Below, one piece after another: positions 35,431 to 47,173 of a DNA stretch of 64,000 nucleotides. Position numbers and translations under genes: made by a program. The stretch spans positions 97,331,237 to 97,395,236 of the forward strand of contig CM041292.1 of NCBI GenBank assembly GCA_023052935.1, in the 5' to 3' direction. The notes under the pieces are model-generated. The model was not told the DNA's origin. It saw only the letters and a list, made by a program, of their open reading frames with translations, and did no database searches. The DNA comes from Piezodorus guildinii. Its lineage: Eukaryota; Arthropoda; Insecta; Hemiptera; Pentatomidae. How positions within the stretch are numbered: the first letter of the stretch is position 1; each line of letters begins with the position of its first letter.

Positions 35431-36774
35431 CAAAAAGAAGAAGAAAAATTAACGTTTATATGTTAAATTAAAAAAAAAAATTAAAATTATTAATTTAAAA
35501 AAACAATAATAATAAATTAATTTAATTCAAAAATAAATAAAATTGAAAAAATAAAATAAATAATCACTGGATTCGATCTCATAAGTTCGGAAAAATAGAT
35601 CGGAGCGCTGCCACCGAGCCGCTGGAGATCTGATAAGGGTCCGTCCTTGTGAGTAATAACCTATAACAGGCTGCTTGCAACTGGTTGCACCTCTAGGCTA
35701 CGAACAAAGTGAAACGTTAACTGGTTATCACTCACCTCACCCAATTATAGCATAAAATTGATCACTGTCTTTAATACACTAGGTTTGTAAACTTTGGCTA
35801 TAATCCGTGAGATAATACCATATTTATGTGTATGTTAGTGCAGAGCGATAACCAAGCCTGAATTCAGTTTAGCCTTGACACTAGTACTTAAATATATTTT
35901 TTTTAAATGTTTAATTTAATTTTAAGAGCTTATTACTCTGTGATTAAAAATTAAGAGCTCACTAAATTTCTAAATCTATAAAATGTATTTCGCAAATCTT
36001 TTATGTTGGCATCAAATTGTAGAAATACTCAGAAAACAAAAATGAAATCCTTCCAATTAGTACTACGAGGGAGGGCAGTGTTTTCATTTAGTCCTGGACA
36101 GCAGAAAACTTTTCTCGTTTTTTTCACCCAACTCAGTCCAATTACTATTCTATACTTCTGGCTTATCTTTTGTTGTTTGCCCGGAAATTTCGTAACTATA
36201 GCGATTGCGACATTGCCGCGATAACTGCTTTTGGCTATTCATTTATGTATTGTATATAAAAACAATTAAAAGTTGAAGTAATTGAATGTTAATTGTGTGT
36301 TTAATGAAATTTATCAAAAATAAGAAAACCGATGGAATACGCTTGTGAAAATTAACACTTACATTTACTCACATAATTATTGAGCAATTTTATCCAATAA
36401 TTAATTCGATAGTCAATAATTATCATATCGTAACGATTTTTTACATCTTGGTAAACTGCTTATACATTGTTAAACATAGGTATGTTTCATACTGATTCAG
36501 TTTATGATTTTCTTTGAAAGTGGTCGAACTCATGCTGACCCCCTTGTTTACTTAATGTAATGGAAATTTCTCGATTTTTCTCTAGCAAACACTTATCAGC
36601 AAACTCGCACTTTCTATTAAGCAGTAGAGAAATGCCACGACAGGGAATTTCGATCACTCTATTTAAGTTTAGTTATAAAAATATACAATGTTCATATTAA
36701 TATCAGCAGAACTAGCAGCTGAATGATGTCAACATATATGAGTTAGTAATAGTAGCTATATTTTATTGTAATTT
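35431..36774. other. Region without recognised genes
   Basis: AT-rich. A tRNA-like block near 35570-35640 (ATTCGATCTCATAAG and CACCGAGCCGCTGGAG on the plus strand) could be an old SINE head. A 73-codon open frame at 36003 has no recognisable product. Confidence 0.35.
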
Positions 36775-36895
36775 TATGTTGTGTAAATATTGTATGAATG
36801 TAGTATGTTTGATATCATTAAGCACTACTATTAATGTCCAAATTGGGACAGATTGTAAAATTTTCTCAATAAAAATTGTTGTTGACAAAGTAATA
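36775..36895 (+). repeat. LINE 3'-end-like fragment
   Basis: Resembles the fragment at 21525-21650 in TATTGTATGAATGTAG, GGGACAGATTGTAA and TTCTCAATAAAAATTG; probably a LINE 3' UTR with an AATAAA signal. Confidence 0.4.
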
Positions 36896-37156
36896 GTAGC
36901 TATAAATATTCTTCTTCATTTTCTAGAGAATATTCAATGATAAAATAATCCGTTAGCACTTCATTCGCATCATATATTATTAATAATTCTTTGAAAGCTA
37001 AGCAAGAGGAAATATAAACCATTTTATAAATAAATATAAAATATAAATCAAGTGGATAATGAAAAAAAAATAATTTCAGAATAAATTAGAAAACGGACAG
37101 TGGTTTAAAGTATTATAACTTCTTCTTCTACTTTTTCTCTCAAATGGTGAGGTCCG

Positions 37157-38545
37157 GAATTTTTTTTTTTTTTTTTTTTTATTTATTTATTGTAATTTAC
37201 AACTGTATTAAACAACACAATAAGTAAATATGAGGAATGAAAAAAAAATGTCATGAAAATGTCTTGAGAAAGAACAACCCAGTGGTAGCACTTCACTAAC
37301 TATTTTAACTCAGTAGGTCCCGAGGCCACCTTCTTTTCAGTCGCCTTGGAGGATTATCTGGGATATCTAAGGAAGATAAATTACGGACAAGTGGATTTGT
37401 ATGGGCAGGGAGTTTAGAATGAAAAGAGGAGTATCTATCACGGGCTATGTCTGCAACAAATGGGATGTTAAGGTCATTATGAATGAGTTGATTTGTAACA
37501 AAATAAGGAGCATTCAGGATTTTTCGAAGGATTTTGGATTGTAAGGACTGGATGCGGGAGGAATTAGATGGTTTCGTAGAGCCCCAAAGCTCGATTCCAT
37601 ACGTCCAAATAGGTCTGATAATAGTGGTGTAAATGAGTCTTTTGTAATATACTGGAAGTTTTGAACGTTTGTCTAGTAAGTGTTGTAGTAATCGATATCT
37701 TCGAGCAGTTTCTTGTCGTTTCAGTCTGGTGTGAGGATTCCAAGTAAGGCGCTTGTCAAGATGGAGACCTAGGTATCGGATTTGCTCAACAGGAGTAAGG
37801 GTAATGTTATTAAAAGATACTGGGGGGCAGGAACTCATTGGTTTGCGACGAAGGGTAAAGGTGATTTGGTGGGATTTGTTAGGGTTTATTTTAATCCTCC
37901 AATTTAGACACCATTCTTCAATGGCTGTGATGTGGGACTGAAGGGTTTGGGATGCAGTAGTTGGATCATTATGGACAGATAAGACACACGTGTCGTCAGC
38001 ATAAGTATTGAGGACAGTATGAGGATGGAGTGGAATGTCAGCTGTATAAAGGGAATAGAGGATAGGACCTAAGATACTACCTTGAGGCACTCCAGCAGAT
38101 TGGGAAAATATGGATGAGTAGGAAAAGTTATGGTTAACCTGAAAGGTTCTGCCAGTAAGGTAGGAACGCATTAATAGGAAATATGTAGGGGTGAGGAATT
38201 GACGGAGTTTGTAAAGCAGTCCCTGGTGCCAGACTCGATCAAATGCTTGTTCTACATCAAGAAAGGCTCCAGTGCAGTACATTCCGCGCTCCAATGTAGA
38301 GGACACTACATCCACCACGCGGTGATGAGGTCCGGAATTAAACAGTAAACTTGCTTGTCTTCCTGAGATTCCCCTGTTATCGTAGAGCTCAGTTGCTAAG
38401 CCGATTGGGTGTGGTCTGTTATGCTTCCTGATGTCTTCAAGCTGAGGGTATGCCTGAAGTGTAAGTGCTGTGGCCTGATCCGTACATATTTCTAAATTCC
38501 GAGGTATCTCCTTTAAAATTGTTTTAAAGAGTTGTGCACTCATCT
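37157..38545 (-). pseudogene. Jockey-like LINE, 5'-truncated, uninterrupted RT
   Basis: One minus-strand frame of 412 codons (38543-37305). It has RT motifs GAFLDVEQAFDRVWHQGLL (motif A), SAGVPQGSILGPILYSLY, LNTYADDTCVL (catalytic YADD), INPNKSHQITFTLRR, IRYLGLHLDKRLTW, and IIRPIWTYGIELWGSTK. Typical of the Jockey clade. No endonuclease or ORF1 lies upstream, and the first 70 codons do not look like RT. A 3' UTR and a poly(A) tail (T run at 37160-37180) follow. It is a 5'-truncated copy that has not yet gained stops, hence young. Confidence 0.85.
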
Positions 38546-38639
38546 TATTATGACCTTACCTTAGTGTTAATTACACAAATTACTTCTTCCTGTTCATTAT
38601 ATAAAATGCATAGTTTGGGGTAAGATCTGCATCCCATTT

Positions 38640-38830
38640 TCCTTGTTTGCATATTTTTTTCCTTGATATCACCTCCAGTAGGGTCTGCATATAAGTTATT
38701 TGAGATAATGCTGCTCCTGTCATTGCAAGTCGGTCGGCTACATCGTTTACGTTCAAATAGCAGTGCCCTGGTACCCATTAAGGTATTACTTCGCTATACT
38801 GGATTTTTAGTTTTAAATTTTTTCTAGAGT
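38640..38830 (-). pseudogene. LINE RNase H remnant
   Basis: Minus-strand WVPGHCYLNVNDVADRLAMT matches the WVPGHxxxxGNExADxLA motif of LINE RNase H domains, with an in-frame stop just before it. Further upstream sequence is lost. Confidence 0.6.
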
Positions 38831-39784
38831 CCAGTTTTATAATGGATTTTATGTATTTTTTAACGTTGTGAATACATACTTTAGGGTAATGAACGATTTT
38901 TTTTATTTTATTTCTTGTAATTTCTACATACAGTTACATGGACTTCCGTTCTTAAAAGGTGTGTTGCTATCATGCTGTATCATTTACTGTACAAAAAAGA
39001 AATAAAAATACAAAGCGGATCCCTGAAAACCCTAACACACCTTGGTAATTAATGTTGAAGGAGCATCCTCTGGTTGATTAATAACCTTCCTCACGTCCAG
39101 CGTGCACCCGGACCCCCTCAGGGTATTACATATGCCTGCTCCTATCAATCTTTCTTCACATTTGTACTTCCAGCAACAGGTAAACCAAATTCTATTACAA
39201 GAGCTGTAGCGATTTATTATGGATTCGATATGTTTTAATTATTTCACTCTATTACCTAACTAATTAAGCTTTTCGGTGAATACTTCAGAAGAATATGAAT
39301 AATTTTCGAGTTATATGAAAAACTTTTTTTAAATGTTTTAGAAACATTAAAAAACAAATTAACGGACGAATTTTCCAAAATCCAGCCTCAATACACATGT
39401 AGGCGGTATGACGAACCTCTATTAAAATTTTCATGATCACAACTATAGATATTTTTGAGAAGCTAAAAAATTTATTTTTTTAGAATGAAGATGTTGCCTC
39501 GAACTCACAAATGGATATTGATATATGATAACATAAGCTAAGCCTTTATTTACACATATTTACAGTTTGGTTGATACATAAACTATATATATATTTATTT
39601 TTATTTTTAAACACTTTGAATAATTGATATAAATAAAAAGAAACAATGTTTGACCAAATATTGTTAGCAACTTATTAAATAAAGTTTACTACGAACTTTT
39701 TAAATAAAATTGCAAAAAAAAACTTGTTTAAATACAAATTGTATGTTTAAAAAAATAAAATGATTTTCTACTGATGTGTAGGCC
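38831..39784. other. Region without recognised genes
   Basis: AT-rich; a GC-richer patch at 39060-39185 may be another LINE scrap. Nothing firm. Confidence 0.4.
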
Positions 39785-40155
39785 TCTCCTGAAGGAGAGT
39801 AGTCTTGATCGGTGACCAGCAGTACCTTCTGGCTTGTCAGTTCGCTGCTTGTTTTTCAATTTCTTGGCATTTTAATTCCTAATATTTTCGATCTACTGTT
39901 TTTCTGTGCCAAGATATTCCTTCTTGTTTTTAAATTTCATCTGACCATCTCTTGAGTTGCCCTTCTTGCTTGCGTTTCTTTCCGAGAGGTGTCCATTCAG
40001 TAACTGTCCTGCTCAACCTGGGATCCTTTATTCGCATTAAATGCCTAGCCCATTCCTATTTTCTCAGATCCCATTCATCCCCTCTCAGAGTAGTATTTTT
40101 TACTTTTTGCTTTAAATTAACATTTGACATGCTCCTCTCCATTCAACTATATATA
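39785..40155 (-). pseudogene. RTE-like LINE C-terminal remnant
   Basis: The minus strand gives LMRIKDPRLSRTVTEWTPLG, then KKRKQEGQLKRWSDEI and ISWHRKTVDR, matching the segment MxxxRLPxxxxEWxPxGxRxxGRPxxRW and W...A.DR that ends RTE-like proteins. Stops are present. Confidence 0.6.
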
Positions 40156-40439
40156 TAATAATGGATAAATATTCCTCGAATAAATCAGGGTTGGAAAAAC
40201 TTTGTAAGATGGCGTCAATTTTAGACACTGAACATTCCAGGACTTGTGATGTTTCTGGGAATTTATACCCTGCCAAACTTAACAAAAGACCGTGTCGGTA
40301 ACCTAATTATGATCAAATATTACAGTCAGGGGCCGATTTGATGACCTTTAATGATCACCTAAATTTTACTATTGTAAAGTAGTATATATTATAATAATAT
40401 ATATGTCTAGCGAACCCGACATAGATTCATCCAAAGACC

Positions 40440-40823
40440 ACCGGTTAAGCCTATGCCGGCCATATCAGACTTAATTCAATCCTCCCATCGACGCTTCGGT
40501 CCACCTCTCGGACGTCTACCAGTCGGTTTAGCGCATACTAACGTTTTCATAATTCGTTCTTCATTAAGCCAAGCAACGTTACGAGGTCCATTTGAGTTAC
40601 CGCGATGCTATCTACTCAATTATACTGACAGGATACGAGCTCAACAATTCCGCGTTGCGTAACCCTCTGAAAACTGTAGTGGCCTCATCTCTGTTTGGAT
40701 CAAATATTTTGCATACAAAATTATTCTCGAAAACCACGTTTTTCATCTTATAAATTAATCCACCAAATTGACCATCCGTTTAGAACTGATGAAAGAAATA
40801 TAGTTTTATAAACTGTAACCTTT
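40440..40823 (-). pseudogene. RTE-like LINE (family A) fragment, split by the I-like element
   Basis: Matches 30885-31240 and 63590-63950 on the same strand (e.g. ATCCTCCCATCGACGCTTCG, GGATACGAGCTC). It continues on the other side of the inserted element at 46706-47010. Degenerate, no usable frame. Confidence 0.8.
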
Positions 40824-40832
40824 TTTTATAGT

Positions 40833-43800
40833 TTAGATCTGAGAGTAAAGATGGTTTGACTTTAGGAAGCGAAAGATGTTAGTTATATGAGGAGAGGAAT
40901 CAGAGAGAAGAAGCGACAGATCGGTGGGGAGGTTGAAAAGAATACGTGAAGCGGTATATTGTCGGCATTCTGTGAGGATGTGGAGTATTGAGAGAGGAAC
41001 CTGACATGATCGACAGAGAGGTGGATGTCCACGGGCCATGAGATAACCGTGGGTCAACCTAGAGTGTCCTATACGAAGTCGCGCGAGCACAACCTCTTCG
41101 CGTCGAGACGGCCGGCAGGAGGACCCCCAAGGGCCAACGCGGGGCCGAATAAGGCGAAGCTTATTGTTCCCGAGGACCGCCCACTCCCGCTGCCAGCAAC
41201 CCAATATGCTAGATCGAATTGAAGTGACAAGGTCAGGCAGGCTCACACCTTGAAGTTCAAGACCCTCGGAAACCGCATGACGTGCCGCTAAATCAGCCCG
41301 ATCGTTCCCCAAGATCCCACAATGTCCTGGAACCCAGAAGAAAACAATGTTGACCCGGGAGGAAAAGGATGCAAGTGTGGTATGAATTCTTTGGATGAGG
41401 TAGTCAGAGGAATATATGTTACGGATAGAGGAGAGAGTGGAGAGGGAATCGGTGCATATGATTACTTGAGAGGAAGATTGCTGGCGAAGAAGGAGGGACT
41501 GGAGGATGGCAGTTACTTCGGCGGTATAGCTACTCGATATAGAAGGGAGGGCAAACATGTTAACTTGGGCCTCACTCACAACTGCAGCTCCAGCGCCTAG
41601 TTCTCCCCGAGAACCGTCTGTGTAATAAACATTAGCATTATGGTACCTTTGGATAAGCTCTAAAAATTCTTGCTGGTATACTTTTGGTGGAGTCGTGAGT
41701 TTTGGAAGTCGTGTGAGAAACAGTTGACAATGGATAGAAGGGACGGACCAGGGAGGTATAGGGGACGGCCCGATGGGGTATAGCTGCTCCAAACTCTGGC
41801 GGAAAGGCAGAATCGCGTCGTGGACCCGAGAGGAAGAGTAGGCATCAGCGGCCGTTCCCGCAAAGAAAGAAGAAATTGAGGTTTTAGTGGGTGATGAGGG
41901 TTGGCGAGAACTTTAAGGAAGTATTTAACCTCCATTTGTTGTCGGCGATAATGGGATGGCAACTCCCCGGCTTCGCCGAAGAGACTGATAATGGGGCTAG
42001 AACGAAACGCGCCGATGGCTGTCCTCAGCCCCGTAGTAACGATCACTCTAAGCGCATTTAGACGAGTCGGATCGGCAGATCCGTATGCACATGCTCCGTA
42101 TTCGACCCTATTCCGTAGAACCACTCTAAATAATCTTAGCATAGCCATACGGTCTCCCCCCCAAGCCGTGTTTGTGACCATCCGAAGTAAGTTGAGTGCT
42201 CGTATACAAGAGGCTTTGACCTCACGGATGTGCGGGCCCCAGGATAGGCGACTGTCAAACGTAACCCCCAGGTACTTGACCTTTTCTACTACATTTATCC
42301 TTTGCCCGTCTATTAAAAGAGATAAAGGTTGAGAGATGTTTGCTGCCCGTTTTGCGAAGATGATTGCTGTAGATTTGGCTGAGGAAATTTTAAAACCGTT
42401 GTTTGAACACCAGTTCTCCACAGTATGGAGCGCAGACTGCATCGATTTGGTGAGTTTAGTAATTTGTTTGCCTCGAACACAAAGCAATAGGTCATCCGCA
42501 AATAGCAGTGCCTGGACTGGTGGGTGAATATTACCTAGAACGCCATTGAAAGCTAAACAAAAGAGAATAGGACTAAGGACACCTCCTTGGGGAACACCAT
42601 TCTCTTGAACAAAACGAGATGACATTGTATTTCCGCAATGCACTCTGAACGACCGGTCTCGCAGGTAATGCCGAATAAAGGAAAGAATAGGACCATGGAT
42701 ACCAAACTTCTGTAGAGAGGAGATGATGAGCCATTTCCAAACTCGATCGAAGGCTTTTTCAACGTCAAGCAATACAGCTAACACTCGTTCGCGCTCTCCA
42801 AATGCTGCAAGTACCTCCGAGGAGAGGAATACAAGATTGTCTTGAGTGCTTCGTCCTTTACGGAATCCACTCTGCCAGGCTGGTAGCATATTTTCGGTTT
42901 CTAGGTACCACTGCAATCGATTGGCTATTAGCCTTTCGTAAATTTTACATGGAATGCTAGTCAAAGAGATGGGTCTGTAACTAGAAGCAATATCGGGGGG
43001 TTTATTTTTCTTGTGAATCGGGATCAGGATAGCATCTTTCCATGATAGTGGAAATTGCTCTCCTAGAAAGAGCTTATTAAAAATATGAAGGAGTGCAATT
43101 TTGTCCTTAGCTGAGAGGCTGGTTACCATACTAGCGTGAATGCCATCTGGTCCTGGGGATGCTTCTTTGCACGAGGCTAGTGCTACCTGGAATTCAGCTT
43201 CCGAAAAGGGGTGGTTGAGAGCCGTACTTGTGCTGCGTCTGGAGGGAATAGATATGTTGCACGGAGTTGTTTCACGGTCGTTCTTGAGCCGCTGGAAGTG
43301 TAGGGGGTAATTTTGTGAGGCCGATACGTCGTAGAAGTGCTGTCCAAGTGCATCAGCTATCCTCTGAGGGTCTGACACGACCTCTTGGTTGATTTGAAGC
43401 AACTTAGGGGGTCCAGGTATTAACCGACCGTTTAGTTTCTTAACCGTGTTCCAAAACAGTTCTAGAGGGGTATTGGAACTGATGTTATCAAGAAATTTTA
43501 TCCAGGCACGTTTTTTCTGCATTTTTATTACGTAACGCGCATGAATCCTTGCATTTCTGTAGGCTTCCAGGTTGAGTGGAGAGGGCTTGTGAGACAGTTT
43601 CCTTAAGGCCTGTTTTCTCTTGCGTACCGCCAAGCGGCACTCCTCAGTCCACCAAGGGACTGGCTGCATTGAGATCATGCTCGGTTCTCGATAAGGGATG
43701 GCAACTTCCGCGGCCCTAAGTAATGCGGCCTCGAATTGTTTATAAGCTCCACACCCGTCGAGGTTCACATCAAGTTGAGAGATTTTAGCTGACTCCTGGA

Positions 43801-44533
43801 ACAGCGACCAATCAGCCTTCTTCACCAGCCAGCACCCTGGGCGCGCCACGTTGGCTACTCTGCTAGCTGTGTGAATATATACGGGGAAATGATCGCTGCC
43901 GTGAGGGTCATTAAGTACTTCCCATGACAGAGTAGTCTGAAGGCTAGGAGTACATAGACTCAAGTCTATACATGATTGGGCTCCAGATCGGGGACACTGA
44001 TAAGTGGGGTTACCGTTATTAAGCAAGTTAAGGCTAAGGGTGTCCATAATCTGTATTATTGTTTCAGATCGAATGTCATTTAGTTTACTGCCCCAGGCTT
44101 GATTATGAGCATTAAAGTCCCCTAGAAGAAGAAGTGGCGATGGAAGCTGTTGACATAACTGTTCGAGCTGCTGTATCGTGACGTGAGTTCCTGGAGGGAG
44201 GTAAATGGAGCAGACTGTCAGTGCCAATGGGCATGCCAGAATTCTAATGGCAACTGCCTGGAGATTACTGTTGATTTGGACCGGGAGGAAAGGAATATCA
44301 TTTTTTATTAAAATGCAAACACCACCGCAGGCTATCAGTCCAGCAGTAAAATCTTTCCTCATTACGCTGTACCCAGCTATCTTGAATATTTCTGAGGTTT
44401 TCAAGTGCGTCTCCTGTATACAGACAACGTCACTTTGGCTATTACGAAGGAGTATTTCGAGGTCAGGTTTCCTTACTTTAATCCCATTTACATTCCATTG
44501 CAGAAACCGTAGTTCACGTGAGGATATTGTCAT
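40833..44533 (-). pseudogene. I-like LINE ORF2: endonuclease, reverse transcriptase, RNase H (one frameshift)
   Basis: Enzyme that nicks target DNA and reverse-transcribes the element RNA. Frame 1 (44533-41660) has an APE-type endonuclease, residues about 1-230 (QWNVNG, IQETHL, LLLGDFNAHN, GSDHFPVYI), then RT with SYRPISLTSIPCKIYE, AFLLDVEKAFDRVW-type motif A near residue 590, GVPQGGVLSPILF and LLFADDLLL near residue 678. The RNase H continues in a second frame (from upstream of 41792 to 40833) with YYTDGSRGELGAGAAV, SYTAEVTAIL, CTDSLSTL and VPGHCGILGNDRADLAARHA, then a C..C..HILTEC tail. The two frames overlap at 41660-41870; the second already reads sensibly near 41860, so one small indel near 41800-41890 broke the gene. 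The ORF1 stop and this start overlap as ATGA. Confidence 0.88.
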
Positions 44534-46200
44534 TTATTAGAAAGATTTTTTGTCCTAGGAGCCTTTTTTTCGACCTTTGTCTGCCGCTTATTCTGAGGCG
44601 GCTTCGTCGAAGCAGAGGGTCCAGGATTTGATTCAAAGTTGGGTAAATCATTACCAGCCGATAGTCGGGATGCTGGACGTTTAGGATTTCTATGTCCACC
44701 TGCGGAAGAGGCGGATGATTTTTCACTCTGGTTGCGAGTTGAAATGTTTCGAGGAGGTGGTTCAGTCATAGTGTGAAGATCACAGGACGACGGAGTATGG
44801 ACTACATCAGCGGATGAACTGGTATCTCGGGAGTATTGCGCTGAGTGAGTTATAGTGCCTGCGGAAAGCGGCGGCTGAATTGGAATTGTATCACCTGGTA
44901 ATATGTGCCGCTCCAGTGCTAACAACCGGCAGGAGATAGTGTCTATAAGCCCTGCAAGTTGTGACAGCTGCTTGGTTAATGTGTGCTCAGGGACTGTCGA
45001 TGGAAGTAGGGATTCAGCCTCATTAGGTGGTGTCGCCGAGCCCATCTTTGCAGTCAGAGATGGAGCATCGGAGACTGGTGGAACAGCAGCACGAGCCACT
45101 TGGGATGCGACCTCAGGAGGAGTCCCGTAATTAGAATTGGGATCTGCTCTCAGTGCCTGAGAGAATGAAACATCAGGCTTAGGGGGAGTGAATCTTTTAT
45201 ATATCTGCTCCGCCCTCTTGTAGGAGACCTTGTCGGTCTCTCGAATTTGTTCGATTGCCTTCTCTTTGGCGTAAACAGGACAGTTTCTGCTAAAGGCAGG
45301 GTGTGGACCTAAGCAGTTTACACACTTCGGTCGACTTGAACATGTGTCAACGGAGTGCTCCTCAGCACATACGCCACAAGCTACAGTCATACAGGTTGCT
45401 TTGGTATGCCTAAATCGGTAACAAGACCGGCACTGAATCGGATTAGGTTCATATGGACGGACCCGTAGTGATAGAAAATCTAATTGAATCCTTTCTGGAA
45501 CAGTTGGTCGGAGAAACTTAAGGATTACTGTGGCTGTTGGGGTTCTGATGCCATTTATGGTTCGGTGAATTCGCCGAGCTTCCACTACACCCATTGGAGC
45601 AAGTTCCTCCATCAGTTCCTCCTCGGAGCAATGAAGCAGCTCGTTTGCGCGAATGACACCTCTAGTGTGGTTTAGAGTTTTATGGGGCAGAATTTCTACT
45701 GCTATACCATCGTAGATTTTAAATCGTTGTAGATTAGCAAGGTCTTTTTCATTGTTTACACTTAACATTGCTGATCCGTTTTTGAGGAATTTCAGTGAAG
45801 TTCCTGGACTCCAAGATTTGACAGCTTTTGCCACTTTAAATGGGCTGTATGAGGCAAACGTTTTCCGTTGGTCATTTTCGGCCAGAGTCATCACCATATA
45901 GCACGGAAACCACTTAGTGCGAAACGGGACTGAATTTTCTATTTGCCCGTGAGAGTTTGGCGGTTGAAGAGAAGTGGAAGGAGATTGGGATGAAGTTGAG
46001 GTTAATGGTAGAGGTACGAGTGTAGCATCGCTACTATGTGATTCCATTGTGAGGGAGAGTTCTTGATAGGACGGGACATCCTCCACGAAATGAGCTTGGG
46101 AGGTCTCGATGTTGGATTGGGTAAAGGGAGTTGAGCTGAGCTGCTCTACTTGCGCGCTGTGCACCTGAAGCGCTGTATTTTTATCTGGGACGTTCATCAT
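44530..46200 (-). CDS. I-like LINE ORF1: gag-like nucleic-acid-binding protein
   Basis: A 556-residue protein, presumed to bind the element RNA in ribonucleoprotein particles. Residues about 255-315 contain three zinc knuckles: CRSCYRFRHTKATC (CX2CX4HX4C), CGVCAEEHSVDTC (CX2CX3HX4C) and CVNCLGPHPAFSRNC (CX2CX3HX6C). The N-terminal region is Ser/Thr/Pro-rich before an FPCYMVM..ND segment that may be an RRM-like fold; the C-terminus is basic. The frame is uninterrupted. The stop overlaps the ORF2 start by four bases (ATGA), which suggests coupled termination-reinitiation. Start at 46200; ATGATG allows the next codon too. Confidence 0.85.
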   Translation of the reverse strand: MMNVPDKNTALQVHSAQVEQLSSTPFTQSNIETSQAHFVEDVPSYQELSLTMESHSSDATLVPLPLTSTSSQSPSTSLQPPNSHGQIENSVPFRTKWFPCYMVMTLAENDQRKTFASYSPFKVAKAVKSWSPGTSLKFLKNGSAMLSVNNEKDLANLQRFKIYDGIAVEILPHKTLNHTRGVIRANELLHCSEEELMEELAPMGVVEARRIHRTINGIRTPTATVILKFLRPTVPERIQLDFLSLRVRPYEPNPIQCRSCYRFRHTKATCMTVACGVCAEEHSVDTCSSRPKCVNCLGPHPAFSRNCPVYAKEKAIEQIRETDKVSYKRAEQIYKRFTPPKPDVSFSQALRADPNSNYGTPPEVASQVARAAVPPVSDAPSLTAKMGSATPPNEAESLLPSTVPEHTLTKQLSQLAGLIDTISCRLLALERHILPGDTIPIQPPLSAGTITHSAQYSRDTSSSADVVHTPSSCDLHTMTEPPPRNISTRNQSEKSSASSAGGHRNPKRPASRLSAGNDLPNFESNPGPSASTKPPQNKRQTKVEKKAPRTKNLSNK

Positions 46201-46705
46201 ATTAGAAAAAATAAATAAATGTGTAGATCTATGGTGTGTTAAAGGTGTATGAGTTCAAGAGTCCGTCCCAACGCGCGGCCCACAGACGAGCCCCCGGAGC
46301 GAATTCGGTTCCACCGACAGCTGCAGTGGCCTCGGGCGTTCCCCCTTAACGCACCCGCGGGACTCAATACCGGGTGCCACCCGGCTCCGTGGGTATGCCT
46401 CGGATTTTCGCCCGTTACTCTGGGCAGCTTCCCACCGTGGCTAACAGTGGGTTCAGGCCCAGTCAGCTACCGGGCAGCCGGCGGTGCCCACCGTTTTAAC
46501 TCTGTACCCTCTGCAGCCCGTTTCCCCGAGACCCCAGGAATAGCCAGCGCACCATCCGCGGAGACGGACTCAAGTGTGTAGAGGTGGTTGAGTGAGAACC
46601 TAAGACTGTAAGTGTATCCAATGTCAGAGGAATGTGTGTGTTAGACTGGGGCCGCAGGGACGTCCAAACCCCTGAAAAGTGGCTAATCCACTTCCCCCTA
46701 CGGGG
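46201..46705 (-). promoter_or_regulatory. 5' UTR / internal promoter region of the I-like LINE
   Basis: GC-rich leader between the 5' boundary and ORF1. The element begins CCCCGTAGGGGGAAGTGG, which can fold as CCCC/GGGG. Such LINEs carry internal Pol II promoters in this region; no specific element is claimed. Confidence 0.5.
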
Positions 46706-47010
46706 ACTGTAACCTTTAAATTTCTTCATAGAAGCCGCGGACTAAGCTATTTTGCAACAGCATAATAACACGCATTTCCCGCGATTTTATTTTCTCCTGG
46801 ATTTCGTTTGTTCTAATTATCATAGAACCTAAATACTTAAATTTCTCTATATTAATATCTCCAAGATCTTCACAGTTTCTACTTCTTCGTACTAAGTCCT
46901 ATCTCTTTGCCGGCTTTGATTAACGGAATTGTATTTAGTCGTATAGTTTCCACGTCTTCGCCAAGCTGTACCAAAACATCAGCGTACCCTAAAATTGGAA
47001 TTTTAAATAT
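46706..47010 (-). pseudogene. RTE-like LINE (family A) fragment, distal half of the split copy
   Basis: Starts with the second copy of the target repeat, then GAAGCCGCGGACTAAGC, matching 31245 and 63955. It continues with RT-derived sequence like 31370-31570 (CCAAGATCTTCACAGTTTCT, TTCCACGTCTTCGCC). Degenerate. Confidence 0.75.
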
Positions 47011-47173
47011 TTTAAATTAAATATATTTAAATTTTAAATATAAATTTGTATGATTGATGTTCAAAAAAATTAAATAATATTATCTAAAATCAATTTATAA
47101 ATATCTAAGATGTCGAAATGGATGATTCACCTAGAAAATCATTGAAATATTTGAGTACAAAGTCATTTAGTAT

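Larger units (their letters stand above)
40824..46705 (-). mobile_element. Near-complete I-clade-like LINE, nested insertion
   Basis: A 5,882-bp non-LTR retrotransposon in minus orientation with two overlapping ORFs. It has a GC-rich 5' UTR of about 500 bp (46201-46705) and a short 3' end (40824-40832) that finishes A-rich. It is flanked by the 12-bp direct repeat ACTGTAACCTTT (40812-40823 and 46706-46717), and the flanks belong to one RTE-like fragment, so both boundaries are well defined. It is one of the GC-richer stretches of the window. ORF2 carries a frameshift; otherwise all enzymatic motifs are intact. Confidence 0.88.

Noticed and set aside
41660..41890. Programmed ribosomal frameshift between RT and RNase H
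   Set aside because: No slippery heptamer with a downstream structure is evident; a simple indel explains it better.
41322..42527. Several plus-strand open frames of 60-113 codons across 41.0-45.7 kb
   Set aside because: All are antisense shadows of the GC-rich LINE ORFs.
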